Origin: Compostibacillus humi
Lineage (GTDB): Bacteria; Bacillota; Bacilli; Bacillales; Amphibacillaceae
Assembly: GCF_014637175.1 (NCBI RefSeq)
Contig: NZ_BMEV01000013.1
Location: forward strand, 1-58,178
Direction: 5' to 3'
Length of the DNA: 58,178 nt
Position numbers and translations under genes: made by a program. This document shows positions 1 through 7,734 of this stretch, one piece after another (position 1 is the stretch's first letter; every line of letters starts with the position of its first letter). The notes under the pieces are model-generated. The model worked only from the letters and a program-made list of their open reading frames with translations. It did no database searches and had not been told where the DNA came from.

Positions 1-707
1 GGAATGCCTTCACGTGTAACCGCTAGTCCAATCACCGTTTGTACGAGGTCCGGACGTTTATCTTTCGAGTATCCTTGAAGCCGAAAATCGTCATCTTCCG
101 GGGTTTCGTCGGGGGCGACTTCAAAGTAACTGGATGTCGTATCGAAATAGAGAAGATCAACTTCCAGATTGAACAGGTTGGAAACATTGTCAAATACACG
201 ATCTTCCAACAAGCTTTGGGCATCCAATAACTCGTCCACGGCACGGTAAAGCTGATGGCAATGAACACTTGAAAGCCCAGGGAGATAGACATCTTCGGAT
301 ATCCATTCTTCCATTCCTAATTTACTGGAAGGGGCAAGCGCACGGTTTGCGACCATTGCAAAAATGGCACGTTCTAAATTGATTTCGTGCTTGCGCTCTT
401 TAAAAATCTCTTCGTGAATCGTATCCATCCCTAATTTTTTCCAAAGCTGATCAAATAGCCAAATGCCACCCAGTTGCTTGACAGACCGGAATAAAAATTC
501 AGTTGTATCTCTAATTTTTTGTTTCGACTTCAGTGCCTCTTCGGGTGTGAGGAATCGATTGATACTTTGGGCCAGTCGTTCGAGTACGGCCATATCGAGA
601 TCATCTTCACGACCGAATGAATAAATCACCTTCGCTTTCGCATATTTGGCCTTCGGATCCCACACGTTTTGAGCGAGCTGAATGTATGTACGAAACTCTT
701 GATCCAT
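1..707 (-). CDS. IS1634-type transposase, N-terminal part (cut by window edge)
   Basis: A minus-strand frame open from an ATG at 707 to the window edge (about 235 codons, no stop reached). An in-frame TGA lies six codons upstream of that ATG. The protein starts MDQEFRTYIQLAQNVWDPKA and contains a YFDTTSSYFE motif near residue 190, which fits the first catalytic aspartate region of IS1634/IS4-superfamily DDE transposases. The remaining catalytic residues would lie outside the window. The family call is from the look of the motif and the N-terminal AKYAKAKVIYSFG segment, not from a search. Whether the element is intact cannot be judged here. Confidence 0.75.
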   Translation of the reverse strand, partial: MDQEFRTYIQLAQNVWDPKAKYAKAKVIYSFGREDDLDMAVLERLAQSINRFLTPEEALKSKQKIRDTTEFLFRSVKQLGGIWLFDQLWKKLGMDTIHEEIFKERKHEINLERAIFAMVANRALAPSSKLGMEEWISEDVYLPGLSSVHCHQLYRAVDELLDAQSLLEDRVFDNVSNLFNLEVDLLYFDTTSSYFEVAPDETPEDDDFRLQGYSKDKRPDLVQTVIGLAVTREGI

Positions 708-887
708 CTTTGTTTTTGCGAGTCACCCTTCTAATATACATGCCTATATTATAATTCATAAACATTATAATGTAAACACAAATTTTATTAAACGTGTGCC
801 TATGTAAAATTCAAAAAATTTTAAGCACAAATCCACGAAAAGATTGATATCATAGGAAATACATTTTATTAAAAAGTGAATTTGTGC

Positions 888-965
888 CTATTTACTGTCG
901 AACTCGGGATTAATACTATCTATTATTCTTTGTAATTCTACTCTCTTTTCCTTAATCCATTTCAA
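888..965 (-). CDS. possible 25-aa peptide
   Basis: A TTG start at 965 follows a good Shine-Dalgarno sequence (GGGAGGAG, spacing about 7) and gives a 25-residue charged peptide beginning MKWIKEKRVELQ and ending at a TAG. It may be a real small peptide or the last piece of a decayed gene next to the insertion sequence. No function is proposed. The only support is the ribosome-binding site. Confidence 0.3.
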   Translation of the reverse strand: MKWIKEKRVELQRIIDSINPEFDSK

Positions 966-1057
966 AATTTTCTCCTCCCATTAATTAATAATTTTACAAT
1001 ACAATTTTATTGATTTTTTATACGCTTGCCTCGTTAGTTTAATATTAATAAAAATCT

Positions 1058-1168
1058 TGTGTAAAAAATTAGTAAAACGGTATAAAAAACTGCTTTTCTC
1101 TTCGATTTTTACCCAAAAACAAAAACACGCTTAATCGCTTGATACATCTACGTTTGGGCATGTTTTCC
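1058..1168. repeat. degenerate copy of the tRNA-Arg 3'-flank found at 7009-7118
   Basis: About 110 bp that align by eye with 7009-7118, sharing among others the run TTTTTACCCAAAAACAAAAA and the layout of the terminator hairpin, whose arms are decayed here. About 35 bp further on is a truncated att-like core. This is read as debris of an earlier integration at the same tRNA. Confidence 0.6.
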
Positions 1169-1202
1169 AATTTTCTTGCGGAACTCTAATTTCACCTAAT
1201 GA

Positions 1203-1214
1203 CGTCCCAGGAGA
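1203..1214. other. degenerate att core
   Basis: CGTCCCAGGAGA matches the tRNA acceptor/T-stem part of the 31-bp att repeat (7121-7151 and 19021-19051), after which similarity stops. It is short, but its position just beyond the copied tRNA 3' flank makes chance less likely. Confidence 0.45.
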
Positions 1215-1764
1215 ACGTTTAAATATATCTTTTGTTCAAGGATAAAATATAAAACAAAATAGATTTCCTCTCTGATATTTCCTAACTAAAAATAATAAAT
1301 TTCATGGAATCAAAGTAATAATTGGGATAATTTTTCATAAATTAATTTTTCACGTTCCTCAATAAACTCTTAAAAATTGTCAACGTCTAAACTTACAGCA
1401 CCATAAAACACCAACTTAGTATTACTATTATTCATTCAACAACACCCCGTCACATAGGAATAAAACATTTGTTCTTTTTTAGTGTAACGCATAAAACCTC
1501 ACTACTGAACTCTTGTCGCAGTTAGTTGAATAAGCATCATTGTTTATGCAGCATATTTATGGGGACTTGGAATTTTTAAAAATAATGTTCATACACACAT
1601 AATTTTAGCCCAGTTTATTCAATAAGAAATTCAGATTTCAGGAAAAATCCGATAATATAAAAAGCAGCATACAATAGAATACTGTAAATTTCCATATTAT
1701 ATCCTCTAAATTTGTTATAGAATTTTCAAATTCTTCCGGATTTAGGTATGTACTCTGCCGGGAA

Positions 1765-1780
1765 AATGTGCTAATTTTTT
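1765..1780. repeat. left end repeat of the transposon
   Basis: AATGTGCTAATTTTTT, inverted match to 4855-4870 on the other side of the four genes. Likely a transposase-binding end repeat. Confidence 0.45.
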
Positions 1781-1808
1781 TGCATATTGGAACGGGGGAG
1801 TATTTTTT

Positions 1809-2339
1809 ATGATTATTTTACATGATTTTGGTATTAGTCTTGAGGAATATGCAAAAAGGGGAAAAATGAACAACTTCCCTATTTTTGATAAGTGTCCGAA
1901 CTGTCACTGTATAGCTTCAGGAAATCTGCACAGACATGGTTATTATTGGCGTTACGCCATAACTGATGATGTTGTATTTGAGATTCCTATTTGCAGACTT
2001 ATTTGTTTATCTTGTAAAAAGACCTTTTCGATTATTCCAGACCTTCTGATTCCTTATTTCCAACATAGCTTGGATCTTATTTTAAAGAGAATGGAACAGT
2101 TCCTACAGAACAAAAAGACGAAAGGAAGCCGTCAATTACTCGCTTTTCACTGGCTTCGTTATCGGAAAAATATAAGTTGGATTCATAGTTTCTTTGTATA
2201 TTTAGGGGAAATAATAGGGGTTTCTAGTGATATAAAAAAGGAAGCAAAAAAATATCTGAAAATGATTCGTAATTTTGGTGAATCGTCCTTCTTACGAAGC
2301 TCATGGGGACATTTATCTTCCTATTTTATGTCAAATTAA
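1809..2339 (+). CDS. zinc-ribbon protein of the transposon (DUF6431-like)
   Basis: A 176-aa protein starting at an ATG behind GGGGGAG. It has a CPNC motif near residue 34 and a CLSCKK motif near residue 70, a typical four-cysteine zinc ribbon, followed by a helical C-terminal half. Proteins of this shape sit at the head of DDE transposase plus ExeA-ATPase transposons in Bacilli and are labelled DUF6431; that label is from memory of the family. A role in DNA or target recognition during transposition is inferred from context. The 135-bp gap to the transposase start may hold the transposase leader. Confidence 0.65.
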   Translation: MIILHDFGISLEEYAKRGKMNNFPIFDKCPNCHCIASGNLHRHGYYWRYAITDDVVFEIPICRLICLSCKKTFSIIPDLLIPYFQHSLDLILKRMEQFLQNKKTKGSRQLLAFHWLRYRKNISWIHSFFVYLGEIIGVSSDIKKEAKKYLKMIRNFGESSFLRSSWGHLSSYFMSN

Positions 2340-2474
2340 TTCGCTGATATTTTGATTCGAAAAAATTTTTTATCGTCCCACATACCTTTTGCGTGTTCAA
2401 ATAATGACGAAAAAAGTAGAATAAGATTAGGGATGACCGGTCGTCCTCTTTTATCAAAAAAGGAGGAGAAATCG

Positions 2475-3740
2475 ATGACTGAGAAAGAAAGAGAACAAAT
2501 TGCCTTATTTCGTTATGGTTTAATAGCCCCACTATTAAATGGCCAAGTGGATCCAAAAGCCTATTTTGAAGAGTTGGAAGGTAAAGTCCACCAAATCCCT
2601 TATTATGGAGAACGAAAAATAGCTGTGAAAACGATAAAAGAATGGCTGCTTAATTATCGTAGGCACGGATTTGAAGCATTAAAACCAAAGATGCGTGCAG
2701 ATCGGGGAAACTCGAGAAGATTATCGCCAGATGATCAAGATCATATTTTAGCCATAAGAAAAAAATTTCTCCATATGCCGGTGAGTGTTTTCTATGAACA
2801 TCTCATCCAACAAGGAGAAATCACCAAAAACCAAATATCATATTCTACTATAAACCGTTTATTAAAAAAATACAACCTTGCAGGAAAAATTTTTTCTGCA
2901 GCACCTGAAAGAAAACGATTTGCCTATGAGAAAGTGAACATATTATGGCAAGCTGATTTATCACATGGTCCTTATATCAAAGTTAAAGGCAAAGTAAAAA
3001 AGACGTTTTTAATTGCTTATATCGATGACTGTTCAAGGTTAGTTCCATATGCACAGTTTTTTACGTCCGAAGGGTTTGATGGGCTCAGAATTGTAACAAA
3101 AGAGGCTTTAATTCGCAGAGGAAAACCTACTATGATTTATGCAGATAACGGAAAGATCTATCGATCTGAAACATTACAGTATGCATGTGCTCAACTTGGG
3201 ATTACATTAACCCATACACAGCCTTATGATCCGCAAAGTAAAGGGAAAATTGAAAGGTTCTTCAAAACAGTACAGACAAGATTCTATCCGTTATTAGAAA
3301 CAGACCCAGTGGGATCCTTAGAAGAGCTAAATGAACGATTCTGGAGATGGCTAGAGGAGGACTATCATCGAAGGGTTCATGCATCATTAGACGGTAAAAC
3401 TCCGCATGAAGTCTTTCATTCTCAATTAGAAAATATCACGTTTTTAGATGATCCATCCATTCTGGATGTTATCTTTATGAAACGAGTCCACCGAAAGGTG
3501 AAGGCGGATGGAACGATTAGCCTAAACAAACAACTTTATGAGGTTCCAGCCAAATTTATTGGATACTCTGTGGATTTACGAATAGATGATACTGGCGTTT
3601 TTATTTTCGAAGATAATAAGAAAGTGGCTGAAGCAAAGCCTGTTTCTTTAACAGATAACGCCCGTGTCAAGCGAGTTCGTTCTCCTTTTTCTTTAACCCA
3701 ACTAGCGGAAGAATCAAAGGAGGCGAATCGACATGTATAA
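2475..3740 (+). CDS. DDE transposase (Mu/rve type)
   Basis: A 421-aa transposase. The start chosen is the ATG at 2475 because AAGGAGG lies directly upstream; the frame is open further 5' without a ribosome-binding site. An N-terminal helix-turn-helix region (about 1-130) precedes an rve/RNase H-like catalytic core with D161 (QADLSHG), D224 (YADNGK) and E260 (GKIERFF), spacing 62 and 35, which is the canonical DDE layout. A Mu-type C-terminal beta domain follows (about 310-400). The end overlaps the ATPase start by 8 bp, so the two are translationally coupled. All three catalytic residues are present and the gene looks intact. Confidence 0.9.
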   Translation: MTEKEREQIALFRYGLIAPLLNGQVDPKAYFEELEGKVHQIPYYGERKIAVKTIKEWLLNYRRHGFEALKPKMRADRGNSRRLSPDDQDHILAIRKKFLHMPVSVFYEHLIQQGEITKNQISYSTINRLLKKYNLAGKIFSAAPERKRFAYEKVNILWQADLSHGPYIKVKGKVKKTFLIAYIDDCSRLVPYAQFFTSEGFDGLRIVTKEALIRRGKPTMIYADNGKIYRSETLQYACAQLGITLTHTQPYDPQSKGKIERFFKTVQTRFYPLLETDPVGSLEELNERFWRWLEEDYHRRVHASLDGKTPHEVFHSQLENITFLDDPSILDVIFMKRVHRKVKADGTISLNKQLYEVPAKFIGYSVDLRIDDTGVFIFEDNKKVAEAKPVSLTDNARVKRVRSPFSLTQLAEESKEANRHV

Positions 3741-4533
3741 ATCCTTCTATTCTTTAGCCAAAGAACCCTTTTCGAAAGATTTACGTCCATCTGATGCATT
3801 TTTATCTTCAGATTATCAAGGAGCTTTAAATGCGTTAACATATTTACAGAAATCAAAAGGTATTGGTCTTCTTATTGGTGATCCAGGTGCTGGTAAGACA
3901 TTTACATTAAGAGCGTTTAAGGAGTCGTTAAATCCATCATTATACCACGTAATTTATTTTCCATTATCAACAGGTGGTGTCATGGATTTTTATCGTGGAC
4001 TAGCCTATGGGTTAGGTGAAGAACCAAAGTATCGAAAAGTAGACCTGTTCCGACAGATCCAACAAGGAATCATACGAATGGACAAGGAAAGAAAAGTAAC
4101 ACCTGTATTTATCTTAGATGAAATGCATTTAGCAAAGGATGCATTTTTACAGGATATCGCCTTATTGTTTAATTTTCAAATGGATTCCACCAACCCGTTT
4201 ATCTTGATTTTAGCAGGATTACCACATTTAAAGACACGTTTAACAATGAATCATCATCGCCCGTTGTCACAAAGGTTGATCATGAAATATGAGATTCAAC
4301 CCTTACCAAAGGAAGAGATTGTTTTATATATCAATCACCATCTAAAAATCGCTGGTGCAAAAATGCCAATATTTACTGAATCCGCACTAGAAGCCATTGC
4401 GTTACGTTCTCAAGGTTGGCCAAGAGTGATTAATAAAATAACGATAAATAGCCTGTTATTTGGGTTCCAATTAAAAAAAGAACAGATTGACGAAGAAGTA
4501 GTTAGGTTAGCCATAGAGGATATTGGAATATGA
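3733..4533 (+). CDS. AAA ATPase, ExeA/TniB-like transposition protein
   Basis: A 266-aa ATPase with Walker A GDPGAGKT (about residues 49-56) and Walker B VFILDEMH (D near 129), followed by the helical lid of ExeA/TniB/IstB-related ATPases. Family knowledge: such proteins bind DNA in their ATP form and direct the DDE transposase to target sites. It overlaps the transposase by 8 bp and the next gene by 4 bp, so all three are one transcript. Nothing is missing from the motifs. Confidence 0.85.
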   Translation: MYKSFYSLAKEPFSKDLRPSDAFLSSDYQGALNALTYLQKSKGIGLLIGDPGAGKTFTLRAFKESLNPSLYHVIYFPLSTGGVMDFYRGLAYGLGEEPKYRKVDLFRQIQQGIIRMDKERKVTPVFILDEMHLAKDAFLQDIALLFNFQMDSTNPFILILAGLPHLKTRLTMNHHRPLSQRLIMKYEIQPLPKEEIVLYINHHLKIAGAKMPIFTESALEAIALRSQGWPRVINKITINSLLFGFQLKKEQIDEEVVRLAIEDIGI

Positions 4534-4787
4534 AAAGAGGAATATTGGTTTATAATCATGAAGAAATGGAATGGCGTGTGTGGATAGGTCAGCAGGCCTA
4601 TTGGATTGAACAAGGATACCACTTTGATCTTAGGATTCAAAATAGATATTTTAAAGCAGTCCTAGAAAAAGATTTGGATTGGTTTGTAACTCTGGATCAA
4701 GACGTAAAGTTTATCCTCCATCCTAATGAGATTTATAAAGTTCGAATAAATATACATGATTATATATGTATAGATGCCCCTTTTTAG
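4530..4787 (+). CDS. small transposon accessory protein (DUF5348-like)
   Basis: An 85-aa protein rich in Trp and Tyr, overlapping the ATPase stop by 4 bp. It resembles the short DUF5348 proteins that accompany this class of Bacillus transposon; that name is recalled and not searched. No catalytic motif is visible. The beta-rich composition suggests a small barrel, possibly a partner of the ATPase or transposase. Its stop codon lies in the loop of a terminator hairpin. Confidence 0.6.
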   Translation: MKRGILVYNHEEMEWRVWIGQQAYWIEQGYHFDLRIQNRYFKAVLEKDLDWFVTLDQDVKFILHPNEIYKVRINIHDYICIDAPF

Positions 4788-4796
4788 GGGTCTTTT
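4777..4796 (+). terminator. terminator of the transposon operon
   Basis: CCCC/GGGG stem with a T-rich loop (4777-4790) followed by TCTTTT, overlapping the end of the last transposon gene. Confidence 0.6.
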
Positions 4797-4854
4797 ATTG
4801 AAATGATTAGCTGAAATATTTTGAACAGATTTTTGCATAATCCGATTTAAATTG

Positions 4855-4924
4855 AAAAAATAAGCACATTATTTCAGATTTATTGCCGAATTAAAATGAA
4901 AATGGCGAGCTGAAATAATGTGCT
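4855..4924. repeat. right end of the transposon
   Basis: 4855-4870 is the inverted counterpart of 1765-1780. AGCACATTATTTCAG (4863-4877) is repeated perfectly in inverted form at 4910-4924. This is consistent with multiple transposase-binding sites at one end. Confidence 0.5.
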
Positions 4925-4995
4925 CGTTTACAAGAAGAATACTGCCTAAATTTATTTACCAATTTAAAGGCATTTTTCCTAACTTTTTATGTAAT

Positions 4996-5601
4996 TCATT
5001 TTACGATTCCTTTATTACAAAGTGTTTCTAAATGATATTTGATTACCTCTTTCACCTTTTCAGGTGTATAAACATCAGGTCTTAATAATGCATGAACGGA
5101 TAGTCCTTCAATGAATGCTGCTAAGCGACTTTTTTCTAACTCTACATCAATTGATTCCAAGAGTAACCCTTTCAGAGCTAAAATTTCCAATATTGAATTT
5201 GCTAATTCATATGTACCGTTCGTCAATTCTTCTTTTTTCTCTTTTAATACTTCACTTGTAAGGGAGCGTAGTGCAAAAATCCACCAAACGTTTGTTTCAA
5301 TCTTCTTTTCTTCATCGATTGGTACAAGTTCTAGTAATATTTCTTCAACTGCCTGTAATGGATCTTTTGACCATTCTTTATGGTCGGAACGTTTTTTCCC
5401 AATATCGAAAAAGTAGTCCATTATAAAAATTAACATTTCATCTTTTGTTGAAAAATAATGTCGCAAAGCTCCTGGAGACATCCCAGCCTCAGCGGCTACT
5501 CTTCGTATAGATGCTTTTTCAAACCCTTCACTCTCAACAATTTTCCATGCAGCTTCAGCAATTACTTTCCTCTTTTGATCGTGATTTACAATTTTTGGCA
5601 C
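4996..5601 (-). CDS. TetR-family transcriptional regulator
   Basis: A helix-turn-helix regulator of about 201 aa. The N-terminal segment KASIRRVAAEAGMSPGALRHYFSTKDEM (residues about 31-58, broken by no gap) is a classical TetR recognition domain, followed by a helical ligand-binding domain. Two GTG starts are possible, 5613 and 5601. I chose 5601 because the GGGAAG ribosome-binding site is then about 10 nt upstream and the protein begins like other family members (PKIVNHDQK). It is divergent from a membrane protein gene, with a palindrome between the two, so autoregulation and control of that neighbour is the likely job. The ligand is unknown. Confidence 0.85.
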   Translation of the reverse strand: MPKIVNHDQKRKVIAEAAWKIVESEGFEKASIRRVAAEAGMSPGALRHYFSTKDEMLIFIMDYFFDIGKKRSDHKEWSKDPLQAVEEILLELVPIDEEKKIETNVWWIFALRSLTSEVLKEKKEELTNGTYELANSILEILALKGLLLESIDVELEKSRLAAFIEGLSVHALLRPDVYTPEKVKEVIKYHLETLCNKGIVK

Positions 5602-5627
5602 AGAAAAAATCACTTCCCTTTTTTAAT

Positions 5628-5658
5628 ACAGTGTGTTATTATCTTTTTAGCACACTGT
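5628..5658. promoter_or_regulatory. palindromic operator between the TetR gene and the GAP-family gene
   Basis: ACAGTGTGTTA (5628-5638) and TAGCACACTGT (5648-5658) are inverted half-sites (10 of 11 identical) in the divergent promoter region. This is the expected kind of site for the adjacent TetR protein. Confidence 0.65.
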
Positions 5659-5702
5659 GTTATTTAAATAATACCACACAATACCAAGGGGGTACTAAAT
5701 TT

Positions 5703-6416
5703 TTGATTCAAATAATTGAAACAATCATGCCATCTTCATCCTTAGAGTTTTCTGTAGCTCTAATGATTATATCCATATGTGCATTAATTGATATTTTAAG
5801 TCCTGGTGTGCTTGGTGTAACCGGCTATTTATTACTCACACAACCAAATCAGTTACCTTCTCGACTACTTGTGTTTATATTCATTGTACAGTTAGGATAT
5901 TTCATAACAGGTTTATTATTGTATTTTGGTGGAGAAACTCTATTGAAGTTGATCGAACAAATTTCTGAATTTGATTTTATCAATTGGTTTTATACTGTTG
6001 CTGGAGCCATTCTCGTTTTCATTAGCTTCATGAAACCAAGCAAAAATTCGGTTCAACGAATCACTTCTTGGATTCCACGGCAAACAACCATTAGAGGCAT
6101 GGTTGTTTTAGGCATCATCATTTTTCTAACAGAATTTGTAACAGCATTGCCCTACTTCTATTCTATTTCATTAATGAATCATCTAGCAATGAAGCCTGCT
6201 TCTTCTGTTCCAATTATTATCGGGTACAACATGGTTATGGTGCTTCCTTCCCTACTTTTATTAGGGATAAATATTTTGTTCAAAGAAAAACTACAATCTT
6301 TTTTAAATAAAATTAGATCAAAATTAAATGAGTTGCCCATTTCTTCAATCTTAGGAGCAGTAGGATTAGTTGGAGTTGTTTTTTTCAATATAGGGATTAG
6401 AGGAATTTTAAATTAG
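5703..6416 (+). CDS. GAP/LysE-like integral membrane protein
   Basis: A membrane protein of about 237 aa with roughly six hydrophobic segments, beginning at TTG 5703 behind AAGGGGGT (an internal ATG at 5727 is possible). The first helix carries ALIDILSPGVLGVTGYLLL, the pattern of the GAP/Sap (sulfolipid-addressing) branch of LysE-like exporters; family assignment is by appearance. It is divergent from a TetR gene and followed 23 bp later by a small membrane protein, so a TetR-controlled export or membrane-stress function is inferred. The substrate is unknown. Confidence 0.65.
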   Translation: MIQIIETIMPSSSLEFSVALMIISICALIDILSPGVLGVTGYLLLTQPNQLPSRLLVFIFIVQLGYFITGLLLYFGGETLLKLIEQISEFDFINWFYTVAGAILVFISFMKPSKNSVQRITSWIPRQTTIRGMVVLGIIIFLTEFVTALPYFYSISLMNHLAMKPASSVPIIIGYNMVMVLPSLLLLGINILFKEKLQSFLNKIRSKLNELPISSILGAVGLVGVVFFNIGIRGILN

Positions 6417-6439
6417 AAAAATAAATGAGGTGTTCAAGG

Positions 6440-6685
6440 ATGAAAGAAATTCTTAACGGATTAAGTTTACTTTTCCTTATCCAAGGAATAGGTGGATTAA
6501 TCAACCATTTGACTGATGGTGGCAAAAGTTGGTTTTTAGTAAATTATATTTCAGCATTTCAAGGTTGGCAAATTTTTCTAGACATAATATTAATTCTGAT
6601 TGGTGGGATGATTGGTTTGTTAGCTATGAAAGTATCCAGTTCATCTAAAATTAGTAATAAACAGCATGAAGGAAATAAAAAATAG
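6440..6685 (+). CDS. small two-helix membrane protein
   Basis: An 81-aa protein starting at ATG 6440 with a GAGGTG site 7 nt upstream. It has hydrophobic helices at about 5-22 and 45-65, then a short polar Ser/Lys-rich tail. It lies 23 bp after the GAP-family gene and is probably in the same transcript. No named family is recognised; it could be a subunit or partner of the preceding membrane protein. Confidence 0.6.
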   Translation: MKEILNGLSLLFLIQGIGGLINHLTDGGKSWFLVNYISAFQGWQIFLDIILILIGGMIGLLAMKVSSSSKISNKQHEGNKK

Positions 6686-7075
6686 CACCCTCAGATACCG
6701 TATAACCAATAAAAGAGCAATTAAAATCACGAACTTTAGTGGTTCCCTTCATGATTATGAGACTGAAAAGCAATACCATTTTTGCTTTGATTTCAAATGA
6801 GGAGTTATTAATCAAGAGATGACTTTATACTGCCAATAATTAGATAAAACTAAAAAATTATCACTAACATGATTTAAACAAATAAATTTAATTTGAGGGT
6901 ATCACAAGTTCGTCAATGGCAAAAATGGTAATTTGAATTTTGTTGATGGGATAATTATTTCTTAAATAAAGAATTTTAACCATTCTTAATACGTAACTTG
7001 GATCATCCTTGTGAAAAAAAGTGTAAAACAGTATAAAAAACTTCTATTTTCTGAAAATTTTTACCCAAAAACAAA
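6686..7075. other. non-coding AT-rich stretch
   Basis: No gene or convincing RNA seen. It leads into the conserved tRNA 3' flank that begins about 7009. Confidence 0.5.
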
Positions 7076-7116
7076 AACACGTCAAATAGCTTGATATATC
7101 AGCGTTTTGACGTGTT
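7076..7116 (-). terminator. displaced terminator of the tRNA-Arg transcript
   Basis: AACACGTCAAA (7076-7086) and TTTGACGTGTT (7106-7116) form a perfect 11-bp stem, followed on the minus strand by TTTGTTTTTGG. It lies just outside the left att repeat in the place where the tRNA-Arg transcript would have ended before integration, so the 11.9-kb element has separated it from its tRNA. Confidence 0.65.
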
Positions 7117-7120
7117 TGTT

Positions 7121-7151
7121 AGTAGCGTCCCAGGAGAGATTCGAACTCCCG
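7121..7151. repeat. left att site (tRNA 3'-end duplicate)
   Basis: 31 bp identical to 19021-19051, starting AGTAGCGTCCCAGGAGAGAT. 7126-7151 is a copy of the last 26 nt of the tRNA-Arg gene (T arm and acceptor 3' strand). Nearby 7201-7220 has a symmetrical ACCGGTCAACTGACCG motif that resembles sequence at 18953-18971 beside the other end, possibly integrase arm sites. Confidence 0.9.
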
Positions 7152-7347
7152 TTCCATCTTGGCTCGTCCTTAATAATACGGTTGTTGAGACGTTCATTTA
7201 CCGGTCAACTGACCGTTTAATTTTGTTAACCAATTTTACCGCAATATAGACGTTAGCGTCAAGGCTTATTTTGCACTTGCCCCGACAACTCCCCGACTAA
7301 CCGTTAAAAATTGCGTTTAAATGCGCCCTAGCAACATACATGCGGAC

Positions 7348-7385
7348 AAAAAAGAAGGCGCCCCGCCCGAAAGCGAGACGCTCTT
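7348..7385 (-). terminator. terminator of the left small-gene operon
   Basis: On the minus strand GCGTCTCGC pairs with GCGGGGCGC through G-C and G-U pairs around a TTTCGG loop, followed by CTTCTTTTTTG. It lies just past the stop codon of the last gene of the run. Confidence 0.65.
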
Positions 7386-7404
7386 ACTCTTACTCTTAAT
7401 AGAA

Positions 7405-7581
7405 TTATTCGCTGGTTTCTTCCCGCCTTACCGGAATCATGTATTGAACCGATATTCCGGCGCCTTGGTGGCGCAACGTGAATGCATGGACGATATGGCC
7501 GCCCTTTTCCTTGACGGCTGCCGCTAATAAATTGTACTCCTCCGTTGAGGTCACGATTGTATTGCGTTGAATATACTCCAT
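7405..7581 (-). CDS. 58-aa hypothetical protein
   Basis: ATG at 7581 with GGGGGAG 6 nt upstream; 58 aa, MEYIQRNTIV to a TAA at 7405. It begins at the stop codon of the 45-aa gene upstream (TGAATG), so it is translationally coupled. The sequence alternates charged and hydrophobic residues without a recognised motif. It is the last gene before the operon terminator. Two overlapping open frames at this place (7321-7527 plus, 7328-7585 minus) lack ribosome-binding sites and are shadows. Confidence 0.65.
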   Translation of the reverse strand: MEYIQRNTIVTSTEEYNLLAAAVKEKGGHIVHAFTLRHQGAGISVQYMIPVRREETSE

Positions 7582-7719
7582 TCAATCTCCCCCGTTTACG
7601 AAAAAATAGGCGGGATACTCCCCGCCCTTGCTCGGATATACGCCGAATAGTTCCTGCCTACCGACGTTATCCCCTTGTACGCAGTATCCTGCTCCGGCGG
7701 GTTTACAATCCGCCTTCAT
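7582..7719 (-). CDS. 45-aa hypothetical protein
   Basis: 45 aa from ATG 7719, in the same frame as and 15 bp after the stop of the 212-aa gene. It has two cysteines (CKPAGAGYC) near the start and a YPAYFF run near the end. No good ribosome-binding site is visible, so it would depend on reinitiation. Its stop abuts the next ATG, and that packing is the main support. Function unknown. Confidence 0.45.
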   Translation of the reverse strand: MKADCKPAGAGYCVQGDNVGRQELFGVYPSKGGEYPAYFFVNGGD

Positions 7720-7734
7720 CGCAGGAAAACGACA

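Larger units (their letters stand above)
708..1764. other. AT-rich intergenic stretch with remnants
   Basis: No long gene. It holds the upstream flank of the IS1634-type transposase, two related short repeats ending in GTGCCTAT (near 777-803 and 862-891), one possible 25-codon ORF, and a degraded copy of the tRNA 3' flank (1058-1168) followed by a degraded att core (about 1203-1214). Otherwise I see nothing in it. Confidence 0.6.
1765..4924 (+). mobile_element. four-gene DDE/AAA-ATPase transposon
   Basis: Four co-oriented genes (1809-4787) encode a zinc-ribbon protein, a DDE transposase, an ExeA/TniB-like ATPase and a small DUF5348-like protein. AATGTGCTAATTTTTT at 1765-1780 is matched in inverted orientation by 4855-4870 (14 of 16 positions), and a perfect 15-bp inverted repeat lies at 4863-4877/4910-4924. 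The true termini and target duplication could not be fixed, so the boundaries are approximate. The two-protein transposase plus ATPase design is that of Mu/Tn7/Tn5053-like elements. Confidence 0.6.

Noticed and set aside
7321-7527. Plus-strand ORF of 68 aa
   Set aside because: Antisense to the better-supported 58-aa gene and the operon terminator.
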